From Pycnopodia helianthoides (taxonomy: Eukaryota; Echinodermata; Asteroidea; Forcipulatida; Asteriidae): a stretch of DNA of 64,000 nt. The notes under the pieces were generated by a model. That model was not told the origin of the DNA. It worked only from the letters and a program-made list of their open reading frames with translations, and did no database searches. The translations under genes and the position numbers were made by a program. Each line of letters starts with the position of its first letter. The stretch's first letter is position 1. The DNA lies in contig CM063243.1 of NCBI GenBank assembly GCA_032158295.1, positions 1,612,001 to 1,676,000 on the forward strand, read 5' to 3'. Below, piece after piece: positions 12,996-23,900 of the stretch.

Positions 12996-15885
12996 CAAAA
13001 CATTCAGGTAAATTCTACAAAATGATATTAAAGTGATGAATACTGTTGAACCAGAGGATATTCAAGGGAAAAATATTTAGGTAAATTGCAATTTTTTTCT
13101 TGTCAAAGTCACGATCACCATGGGAGATATCTTGATTGGTTTGAGGGTTGCACGATGCAGAGAAACAATCTCCCTAACTCATCCTTCTCAAGATCTCATT
13201 AGTGATGATACCTTGACCTTAGTGAAAGTACAACACTTGACTTGCGATGCAAACAGTCTTTGATGCGTCAAAGTGCAATGGTTGAGTTGAGATGCCTTCA
13301 CAGTCCTGGAAGGATGCATATCCCATTAGGATCAAAGTACAACGCTTGATTTCAGGTGCACATAAACCTTGGCTAATGGGCCTCTAGCCTTGGGTCTGGA
13401 CCCTCCCGTGAAGTATTTCACAATCCTTCATCAAAAGAGGGCACTGTCTCACCCGACTTGCTCAAATTCCCGAACTGCAATTACAGGATACGGATTGTGA
13501 ATGATTGCGATTCATAAATACAAGCGAAGTGTGTCGGATAGCTCCATCATTTGGTAATGGATCGTGAAATACCTTGAACAAAGCCTAACATGCATCCTAT
13601 GTAAATTCTGACATTTATAGTTCAATTAAAAAAGAAAGTCTATACAAAGTGACTTCTCCAACTAGTGGTGCTGAAAAAAATAATAACATATGGACGTTGT
13701 CTATCATTCACACTAAACTAATAACTGATTACAGACCATGTGCCCTTTTGTTTACATCTAAACCAACCTTCAATTGAAATCTGCCGGTATTGTATGCACT
13801 CAATTCTTGTTTTTGCATAGATTTGATTAAGGAATGATCTCAAAGATCACATAATTCAAAGGCAATCTGACCTGTGACATCACTCCTAATCCAAATGTAT
13901 GCAAATTTATGCACAACACAATGTGTGCACACACACTGTGGGGTAGAAACTTAAACGTTGGCTGCCGTGGAAGTTACATCGTCTATACACATTGGTGTTG
14001 TGAACATTTAAGTCACATTAACTCATTCATGTAAAGCTCAGGCCTGAACAATCTTAAGAATGTCTTAAAGATGTAAAATATGGTACTGAAGGAGGATGAA
14101 AGGTCAGGTTTTGACGCAGCAGCGGTGAACAGCAGGAAATTGAGATCAATAGTGTAGAGTGTTGTGATGATACGCAATTAATGAAGGCAAGAGATTGCGT
14201 CAGTGATTAAAGATGACTTTAATTAGTGGTCTCCGTAATAATGAGTGATGATGTCAAACATGTGGTATGACGCAGTAGTGTTGGATTAGCTCTTTAAAAC
14301 CAATAATTCAGATCACAAGTATTGCAATCATCCACGCATAGAAGAGCACCACAAAACGTGTCTCAACTCGAAGAGGGGACGGTACAAATTTGATTCGTGC
14401 AGGGTCGGGAAAGGGTGGGGGAATACTTTTTTTGAAGGGATATCACTTTATTTTAAAACAGGGAGAAGGCACACTAAATAACCATGTGTCTTTGGAGTGG
14501 GAATAAACTGGATTTTTTTACTTTAAGAGGGATTGCATGAGGTGGGGCACTCAGATGAACCTTCAACGGGGTTGGGGGAAGGGCAAGTGTGAGGGTAGAC
14601 CAATATTTGTCCGGGGTGGGGGTGAATTTAAAAGCTTACATGTATGTGGGAGGTTTTCTACTGTTGGGTCTGGAGGAATTACAACAGATGGCTCATAGAG
14701 TGGCCAGTGAGGTACACAGTATCTGAAAACTAAAGCGTCAGCTCAATTTAGAAACAGCTTTCAAATTTTTTCCCCCCATCCCATCTACAAAACCTCAATG
14801 GGGATTCAAGGGTTGTTTAGATGATAGCAGAATTCAAAAGGAGAGCTAGGGACATTTCCACTACCCCCACCCCCTCAAGAGTAATTGATTTAGGGCCGTC
14901 TCCAACCATCATTATGAAGGTAATTACTCTTGAGTTTAAATTTGATTAATATCAAATATTTGATAGATATATCACTAATCAAATATCACCTTGACAATCA
15001 GTCTTCGATACCTTATTACATTAATGTCGATCCCAATGACAATTAACAAAAAAAATACTCCATGAGAAATTGCTCCATTGGAGGTAATTTGATTTGGAGC
15101 GTAATGCATTTACAACCAATGTAACTCACTCATAAACGGACATATACAGTTTATGTTATAAATACGTTTCAACCAGATTTTCATGCTACAAATCTATTAA
15201 CGCTTGAAAGGCATCAACTGCTCTTGGGACCCTAGTCCTTCTGCTTCAGGTGACCTTAACTGTCTTTCAACAGAAGCTCTGTGAATATTAAAATTTACAG
15301 ACAGGTAAATCTCTACAAGTGTTTCAGCATCGACGGCGATGGAGACGGAAGCCACCTCTCAGACAACTCCACTTCCTGACATTTCAATAATTTAACCAAA
15401 TGAGTACCTCGGAGGCAGGGTAAATGAAATCTTGGTCATCTTGTGCCGAGGTGTTTGTGGGGGGGGGTGGGGTTGGGGTTGGATGAGTCATCCATTGCTG
15501 AGGGGTGGTTGTGTTTCGTCTTGCAGCCGCTTCGTCTTAACTTACATCTTCAATCTCGCCTTGCCATCAGGAATAATAAGACAGACTGAAGAACCCTGGA
15601 TGTATTGATACTCATGTACCGCTGATAACAGATATTACATTATTCGCCGAGGCATGTAATGTTATCTTCAAGTTGTCTGCAGACATGCATGCCATCACTC
15701 AGGAATTGTTTGCTGCATTTTTCAATACTTAATGAAGCAATCTCAAAACTGTGACATGCCAACATTAATTATTTAATGTGTTTTTATGTTCGTATTTTTG
15801 CTGACGAAGGTCTGGTTTGGATCGTAAAACAAAGGCATACTCACTTGTATTTTGTTGAATGTACGTGTAAAAAAACTCTTATAGT
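12996..15885. other. No gene seen
   Basis: Contains G-rich stretches at 14400-14640 and 15450-15490 and an AT-rich stretch at 14930-15060 (AATATCAAATATTTGATAG). No coding similarity recognised. Confidence 0.45.
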
Positions 15886-16257
15886 TAAAGGAACATTACA
15901 GAATTGGTTTTTACTAACAAAACAGTTGCTGGCAGTGTAAGCACTTTATGTAATCCACCATATACATAAACTGAACAAACCTGTAGAAGTTTGAGATCGA
16001 TCGCCATCTGGGTCAGAGAAAAACGATTATACATTTGCATGAAATCATATAGGTTCAACAAATGAATAAAACGCTCACTGAGCGATAAACTCCAATCGGA
16101 AAATTAGTTTATTCATTTCTCATCAAATATGGCATTTCAGACAGAAATATTTCAAGGGATGTTTTCTACTATCATCATCATTAGACCGTGTAAGTTTTAT
16201 GTAAATCTGTGATCAAAAGTATATTTTACAATTACCAATTCTGTAGTGTTCCTTTAA
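15886..16257. mobile_element. MITE-like element, ends AAGGAACATTACAGAATTGG
   Basis: Terminal inverted repeats: TTAAAGGAACATTACAGAAT at the left and ATTCTGTAGTGTTCCTTTAA at the right. The inner part (for example GAGCGATAAACTCCAATCGG) recurs inverted at 28779-29164. Confidence 0.88.
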
Positions 16258-16357
16258 TGATGTACAATAATCTAGTAAGGTTTGTGCGAACAGCACAGAT
16301 ATGAATTATCTTTCTATGGCTTGTAGTGGTTCTGAAAAGAACTGGTGATTATAACAA

Positions 16358-16397
16358 CTCGACGTTTCGTTCAGTATGTTCTGATGTCTTCAGGAGA
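16358..16397 (-). ncRNA. Hammerhead ribozyme-like motif, Penelope-type (degenerate)
   Basis: Minus strand: CTC, CTGAAGA, a weak helix II segment, GAAAC, GTC, GAG. The order matches the hammerhead core (CUGANGA, GAAA, cleavage triplet GUC) with CTC/GAG as helix I. Helix II is only partly paired, so activity is doubtful. Confidence 0.4.
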
Positions 16398-17389
16398 AAG
16401 CTGGACTCATGTCCGTAAACTTCACCTTTGAATGCTCTACAATTCCTGGTATCCTTAATATCTAAATTTTGTTTTTCAGGAATTATTTTTGAAAGTTCAC
16501 AAAAGTTCTGTGAACTCAATCTATTTCTGGAATCTCTCTGCACTTGGCTGCATCAAAATAATTGAAATACAATTTGGATGAGAAACCATTGCATCCGAAT
16601 ATTAAACTAAACCACAGATATGGAATGTAAATAGCAAGGAAAACATTCCAGACGATAGACTTAATTGAGGAATATAGGGCGACCCATGGAACAAGTTTAT
16701 TCAAATAATTATGTATCAATATGACCAGAAATCAAACTAAGGGGTCATTCTAAAAAAATAATAATAATAAATACAAAAATACATAACCAACCCATCCACC
16801 CCTGTTTTCGATTAAAAACAATTTGTTTTTTCGTTTAAAAGTAAAAAAAAAAAAAAATTGAAAATCAAATTTTGATTTTCAATAATTTTCTTGGATCGAT
16901 CCGCCACATTTGTGAGACAAAAAAAAAGAGAAAGAAGAAGAACAATTTTGAAACACTTATAATTCTGAACGGCCTGTAAGTATTGAATTTTGCGAAGCAT
17001 GGAATATAAATATCCGGAGAGACATTCATGACACTGTGCGCTGAATATTTGTATCTCATTTGATGTGGAATTAAACCCCACTCGAGAATGTTGTGCAGCA
17101 TACGGACTACGGATTAATTCAGTATTGAGGCTAAGAATTGTCAAGTTCCGGATTGCCGGCTTTTCCGGATTGCCAGATTCCTGATTGGAATACCAAATCG
17201 TCCGTTGACGTCACTAAACTGAATAATCACTATATAGGCTACCCAGCAGACTGGATCCCATGCGACAAGTTCCACTACTCTAAAGTACAGCAAACACCCT
17301 CCATAATGGATGGGTAACTCTTCACTAACTGAACAGTGTGTACAAGTTCAATCAAGGAAGGCATACAAGGATGAGGATCCTTCACAGTG
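16398..17389. other. No gene seen; possible retroelement debris
   Basis: Lies 5' of the hammerhead-like motif on the minus strand, but no reverse transcriptase or GIY-YIG residues could be recognised. Poly(A)-like runs near 16845. A repeated TTCCGGATTGCC occurs at 17143-17180. Confidence 0.4.
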
Positions 17390-17737
17390 TACAGGAATAG
17401 ACCTTCATTATGATGCAGCCGTCTTGATTTTCTCCCATTCAAATCAATGTAACCAAACGAGGCTGAAGGAGAAATAGTCTGGTTCCTTTTTGTAAAATGA
17501 ATGTTATCATTCATTGCTGATATTGGATACAAGGAACATGACTAAGATGATCTATAGATCTTTATCATGCTTCCGCCATCTTGGTCATGTTCCCAGTATC
17601 CAATAACAGTAATTTATGTCAATATTCCTTGTACAGAAAGGAACCAGACTACTTTTCCTATCAGCCTCAGCTTGTTTACATTGACATGAATGGGAGAAAT
17701 GAAGATGATCGCACCATAAGGTCTATTGATTCCACTC
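17390..17737. mobile_element. Foldback element with long arms
   Basis: Arm 17390-17545 and arm 17577-17737 are diverged inverted copies, including ATTGGATACAAGGAACATGA against TCATGTTCCCAGTATCCAAT, and TCTCCCATTCAAATCAATGT against ACATTGACATGAATGGGAGA. A 30-bp spacer with GATCTATAGATC lies at the centre. A single diverged arm is at 2070-2235. Confidence 0.75.
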
Positions 17738-19194
17738 AGGATACCCACATGTAGCTAGGCTCCCACAGAGCATACTTCTCAGACCATCAGAGATTTAATG
17801 AACTATAATTATAAACTGAACTGATGATTTGAACAGATGAATTTAAACTTAGGTTTCATCATAACAACTTCAGAGGCAATTGGTTATGTCATTACTGGAA
17901 TGGTTAGCCAGATTAAAATAAATATTTATGGATTCAGCAAAGTCGCTGGAGGATATAACTTGCCATAAATAGATCTTCATATGAACAGGATGTAATCTGT
18001 GAAAGAAATAACACAGGAGGTTTGGGAAGAGATATATATAAAAAAACTTTGTTTGTGCTGAAACATGTAACAAAGTGCACTGTTTTGATGATTGGGCAAT
18101 CCTGACTTCCAAAGGGAGAAAAGCCATCACCAGCCTGAACTTTGTGAAAGGGCATTCAGGGACGGGGCAGTTGTTTCTTATTAAAGGGCACCTCAAAGCT
18201 TGGGATATTTCAATAGTACTGACACAATTCAAGGGGCACCAAGGCAATGACCAGGGGCAACGGAGGCAATTGCCTCCTTGAAATATCAGGCCTGATGAAG
18301 TGATGTTTTTTTAAATTTTTATGGTCAGATATCTTTCATACCTTGGTAATAAATATGAACTATAATTTTGGCCTCATTGTGACAAGGGGGCTACATGTAT
18401 TTATAGTAAAATGGGTGTTTATTTCCAAACACAGCTCTGCATACCATGTTGAAAAAATAAAGAGTGCTTTGAGATGACTTTCCGATGTTTATTATTTTTA
18501 TTATATGGAAGTAGTTGCCTGCTTTCATCCTGGATGAATATTTAATACTCTTCAACGGTTACGACTTGAACATAAATACCTATTGATGTAATTAATGTGA
18601 TATCAGATTAATCACGATACTCATTTGTGACGACCCAAACAACACACTACCCAAGAAATACCAGCTACATGTACTTCTTACAAAGAAAACAAATCTTTGA
18701 ACAACAGCTACACTGTGCCCTTCCCACCGATGTACCACACTGATGTACAACTACAAGCAGTTTACACCTGATGCTTTCTGAGATGTATTGAAGACAATCC
18801 TTAAGAAAATGAAGATGATGATCGACCCAATAGCCCTCTGAAGACTCACACTAACATAAAGCAGCAGTGTCCACCAGATTAAAATGGAACTTGTCTTGAA
18901 GTTTAAAATGAGACACAAACTAAGATATCCCTTCTTACACAAGATTGGTCACCAGTACAAAGTTGATCATATCACCATAGTAAGGGTAATTAAATCGTTT
19001 GAATAAGGTAAGAGTTTGAGAATACCATTACGGATCTTATTTATTTTATCTATTTATTTATTAACTCTGTTTGTAAGCCAATGATTCTCAGAAAAGCGAA
19101 CTTAATCACTACAGCCAAGTATCACCATGGAGAGAAGACAAGGAAGGAAGATTCAGTGTGGAAGGATAACCAAAGAGATCTATTCCAGGGAAAA
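17738..19194. other. No gene seen
   Basis: Except for the element at 18225-18298, no repeat family or exon was recognised. Confidence 0.45.
18225..18298. mobile_element. Palindromic short element, partial (GGCCTGATACTTC family)
   Basis: The right half only: GGGGCACCAAGGCAATGACC, GGGGCAACGGAGGCAATTGC, then ATATCAGGCCTGATG. Confidence 0.55.
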
Positions 19195-19316
19195 CCCACG
19201 CAATCAGGTAGGGACTGAAAACCCAATCCACTAGTGCCCCCTGCGGGATTTGAACCGGGGTCCTAGAGGAGGAAGGCGAGGGAAGAAACCACTACGCCAA
19301 CCCGACTGCCCCTATA
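19195..19316 (-). mobile_element. tRNA-derived SINE fragment (family D)
   Basis: On the minus strand GGGCAGTCGGGTTGGCGTAG then TGGTTTCTTCCC ... CCCCGGTTCAAATCCCGC: A-box and B-box positions of a tRNA-like promoter, followed by GGTTTTCCC. Seen once in the window. Confidence 0.6.
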
Positions 19317-19556
19317 AATACTGTAGTGTCTATCACAAGAACAATAAAAGATCAGCCGTTTAGAAATAAGGACTGGTTCCTTGGAAATAATGACCAAGAA
19401 TAATCAAGAATAACGACCAAGCGAAAAGGAACGATTCACTCAGATCTTAGGCAACAAAAACAAATGGTACAAGATCTACGACTACAGCATGGTTCTGATC
19501 AATCAGAAAAAAAGCAAAAACGTTAACTTTATTTGATGCTACTTCAAGACACCTGG

Positions 19557-19978
19557 AGTGACGTGGCCGAGCAGACTAAAAGCTCTGGTGTTTTTCCGAT
19601 CAGCAAAGAGTAGGTTCGAGTACTAGTTTTGACACTTGAAGTGTTCTTAAGCAAGACACTTGACCATTATTGCTTCGTCCTTCGAATGAGATGTAATGCC
19701 ATCGGTCGCGTGTGTCGTGTAACGCAGGTAAAAAAACCATTGAGTGAAGGGGGTTTGCCCCGGTGTTTCTGAATAGTTGACAGTAGATTGCGCCGCATCA
19801 CATTGTAAACCCTTACATGGTGTAATATATAAATAGGTCTCATAATTCAAAACTTAACATTCCTGTCTTAAACATAACAAGTGCTATAATATTCCCGTAG
19901 AAAAAACCCTATATACGAGCTGATTAATATTATTATTATTATAATATCAATTATTATTAATATTATTATTATCAACAA
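19557..19978 (+). mobile_element. tRNA-Leu-like SINE (family L)
   Basis: GTGGCCGAGCAGACTAAAAGC head, GGTTCGAGTACTAGTTTTGAC B-box region, body with GCAAGACACTTGACC and a (TTA)n tail at 19925-19975. Confidence 0.82.
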
Positions 19979-20524
19979 GAGAGTCCACCCACATATCGAT
20001 CCTTCCAGTCAATGACCATGGACCAGCACCCAATCCACAGTTTGCCACTTCAACGATGAGAGCTGTTCACCACTAAGTGATCTTTTTACTTAATTGTATC
20101 TACAAGGAAAGCGCGGCTTTTTTTTTTTACAAACCTACATGTTACAGTAGATTTGTTACAAATTAACAATTTGCTGTAGACTCAAAGTTTACTGTGGATT
20201 CATAAGAACGTGTAGAAAGTTCTATTCAATGGGAAAAGACCTTTGTAAACTAAAATTAACACTTCATGCAGACATACACTTGCGATTTGTTTCTTTTCAA
20301 ATGAGGGACCATTTGAAGCAATAATGCTATAAGGAAAACAAGTACATTTTGTAAGATGAACAATCAATTTGGACCCTGTCATTTTGCGAAATACAGCAAA
20401 ATGACATAAGCAAACAGATGAAATCAATGGTTTGAGGGAACAGTTGAAGTATAGACTCTGACTTGGTGGAGATTCGTGCTTACAATGTACGCGCTGAACG
20501 TTCCATGTACGAATCTAAACTTCA

Positions 20525-20702
20525 GGCCTGATGCTTTGTTTTTGAAAGGGCAAGGGCACCAAGGCATTTTCTACTTGGTAACAGGCACCTCTATGAGGAA
20601 AAATTGTCAATTTCTATTGCTGCAATTCACAGGGCACCAAGGTAATGACTAGGGGCAATGGAGGCAAATGCCTTTGTTGCCTTCGTGAAGTATCAGGCCT
20701 GA
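20525..20702. mobile_element. Palindromic short element (GGCCTGATACTTC family)
   Basis: Bounded by AGGCCTGATGCTTTG on the left and GAAGTATCAGGCCTGA on the right (inverted). Internal GGGCACCAAGGTAATGAC and GGGGCAATGGAGGCAAATGC blocks. Lies just downstream of the RPAP1 stop. Confidence 0.72.
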
Positions 20703-20781
20703 CACTTTCTCCTCCATTCTCAGAGTCAGGTAGAATATCAAGAATGAGAGCAAGACTTACCAGAGTGCTGCCAGCTGGTTG

Positions 20782-20904
20782 CTAACTCCTCTGAGCTGCC
20801 TGTAAGATGGAAGATCGATCAGAAGGAATGGATGGATACAGACTGAAGCCAAGAGGTGATGAGAGATCTACTCCCTGGTAACACGTCATGTGATGTAGTA
20901 ACAC
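20782..20904 (-). CDS. RPAP1: RPAP1 last coding exon with stop
   Basis: 40 codons plus TAG. It contains GFSLYPSIPSDRSSILQ, matching the conserved C-terminal end. The acceptor is cctttccatcag. A consensus donor (CTCTG/GTAAGT) lies 21 nt past the stop at 20761/20760, so the 3' UTR may itself be spliced; no AATAAA was seen close by. Confidence 0.88.
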   Translation of the reverse strand: MLLHHMTCYQGVDLSSPLGFSLYPSIPSDRSSILQAAQRS

Positions 20905-23900
20905 CTGATGGAAAGGAAACCGTTGAAACACAGATTAGAATTAGAAGTGGAATTTTTCTTGCCAGCATTATAAAAAATACAGAAATTTTGTTTCTATTTG
21001 AGCATTAAGAACAGAAAAATTCATCTAGTTAAAAACAAATAATTAATCGACAAAATTACACAGATTAAAACAGACGCAATATATACTCAAATAAAACAAC
21101 TTTTTATATATAAAAAAAGTTACACAATTTACAATGGATGGGATAACCCGCAGTGAGCAAAATACAACTAAACAACAGATGTGGTAAATAAATGCATGGC
21201 TTTGGAAACAAAGGATTGCCTGTATAAGACTGAATATAAAGCAATAACGAAGGTTAAATACAATACAATAATGTCTTAGCCAATGGCTCCATTATTTAAT
21301 TTCTTTTCGGTTTTATCTCTAACCAAAAAGTCCATCGACTAAAACTATTTGGTTAACAACTATAATAATTACACTCAAAATAAAATAACCTAGACAACTT
21401 AAATTATTGGGGAAAAAAGAAAAGACACAAAATTAGATGATTAGAGTTTTTGCGTATACATTAAACAATGAAACAGAGAAAATATGCAAAGATAAAGTAC
21501 ATTTTCAAAAACCAAATCGTATCGTCGCAGCGCAAGCAAATCGCAGGTTGGCCCGAGGACAATTTTAGATAGCTTGGGGCTAAACCAGTGATAGCTTCGA
21601 AAGTAAGTTGCTTACCCCAGAACTCATCACTACCTGTGATTCTGATCAACAAGAAAATTGTGATATTTTTGTGTATCGAGATTTACACTCTTTCCCTCTC
21701 CACGTCACTTTAAACATTTCAGTTCCTGCAATTGCAAAAACAAATGTTGACTACGGGCAAGTCAGAGAAACGCTGCCATCTGACCGGACAACATCTTCAG
21801 CACTTTATCCTCATTACAATCTCCATACTGATATCTACCCACCTGATCTTTGCAAGCCATTACAAGCCTGAGTAGCCTCAATCTGGTTCGAACCGCTCCG
21901 ATCTGGTCTGAACCGGTTTGGCTGAAGAGGAATACATTGAGATGATGTACTGCCACGAGGTACATGATCGGAGACCATGCTTGTTTGATCACACCACTGA
22001 TTAAAGAGCTCATGTAGGTGCTGAGGAGATCCGGGTTGGTTTCTTGAGGATGGAGAAAGTTATCTATCGGCAAGATGAGCTGAAAGATTAAATGGAAGAC
22101 AAACAAGTTATGTTGGATGTTACCTAAGCTTCAGTGACTTTCAAATGTAACGCCCCTGGCTGAAATCAAGTACTTCTTGAAAAAAAGTGACATGGCATTA
22201 AAAGTGACGACAACTGCTTACAGTGCTTTACACATATCCGTGAAATATTCTTTATAACCGGTGCAAATTTAACATCTATTAAACTATTGAGGTACCCGCT
22301 GCTAAAATATAGGATTTGAACTGCCTCTAGCTACTGGGCAATCTCGGTGGTCTAGTTGGTAAGACACCTGCTCTAAAATGACAAAGGTCGTGGGTTCGAA
22401 TCCAACCTGAGTAATATGCATGTGGATTTTTTTCACAGAACTCGGGGAAGTACTGAGTATACAATGCTTTACACACATGGGAAAAAAAGGTAAAACCAAA
22501 CAATATAAGTGCTTATCATTTGCTTATTCTTGGTGATTATTTTGGTCGTTCGTAAGAATAAAACTGTTTTTTCATACGTATGAGCGTAGCGAAGGAGCAT
22601 GTAAATTACCTGTGAGATTGGTAGAGCCAGAGAGCGCAGGACAGCAGCATGCTCACTCCATAGACCCTTACGTATCCCCACGCTGAATCTTTGCTGTAGT
22701 GGGAGTAGTATGTAATGAGCAAATAGTGCATCTCCAAATGACACAGCTTCATACTGCGTCAGTAACTCCATAAAGCTGCACAGAAACAGAATATGAATAC
22801 ATTTGAAGTGTCAATCTGTTCAGTTAAAGTACAAGTATAGCACGGAAAGATTAAGAAAATACATTCTTGAGTAAACAAAAATAACTATGAACCAAGAGAA
22901 TCTTGCACTTTGAAAACCCGGAGTAAAACAGTTTTTACTTATTAGTTTGGTTACATATGTGAACTTCTTGATAAGGGCAATATTTGACATTTTGTCAAAG
23001 CAAATTTCTGTGCAGATCATCCAACAAAAAATATCTAAACAAATATGAGCTGAAAACTCGCACCCCTTTTACAGAGATCCCTCCACTGCGGCTTCCTAGG
23101 TTGTATTGTAAACGCAGCACCTTGTAAACCTTTATAAGGTGTTACACAAATCGATCTTATAATTCATCAAAACTTCAAACCCTATCTTAAAAACTGTCTC
23201 TCTTTGTTCGAGCGCATTATTGAACACATTATTGGTGGATACATTGCACTAAATAAGACTCATATATTATTATTAGTATTATTATTATTATTAAACTTGG
23301 GTGTGATCCCTGGCTACAGGGGCAAATCTAAAATGAATCTATAAGATGGAGACTTAAACTAAAACTTACAGATGAACTTATAAGATGGAGAATTGGACTA
23401 AAACTTACAGATGAATCTATAAGATGGAGACTTGGACTAAAACTTACAGATGAATCTATAAGATGGAGACTTTTACAGATGAATCTGTAAGATGGAGACT
23501 TGGACTAAAACTTACAGATGAATCTGTAAGATGGAGAATTGGACTAAAACTTACAGATGAATCTATAAGATGGAGACTTGGACTAAAACTTACAGATGAA
23601 TCTGTAAGATGGAGACTTGGACTAAAACTTACAGATCATAGAACGATGTTACTCCCGGCACAGGAGCATCAAAGTCAAGAAGTTTGAGATACTCCGGCTG
23701 AGTGTAGAGTTTTAGTAGTGGGTTGAGATAATGACGCACTGTGTCTTCCAGAAACAGGTCACTCCCTAAATAAGAGATTAAGATCAGTTAACAAAGAGTG
23801 AACAGCTTTTGAGAGCACATCAAGCTAATTGGCTGAGTGTAGTCTTTCAAGTAGGTTGTGGTAGAGATTCACATGGGAAACTGACTGAGTAAGTTTGAAT

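Noticed and set aside
23463..23687. Plus-strand frame with LTDESVRWRLGLK repeats
   Set aside because: The 39-bp unit is a multiple of three, so any stop-free unit gives a repeat peptide. It lies antisense in an intron.
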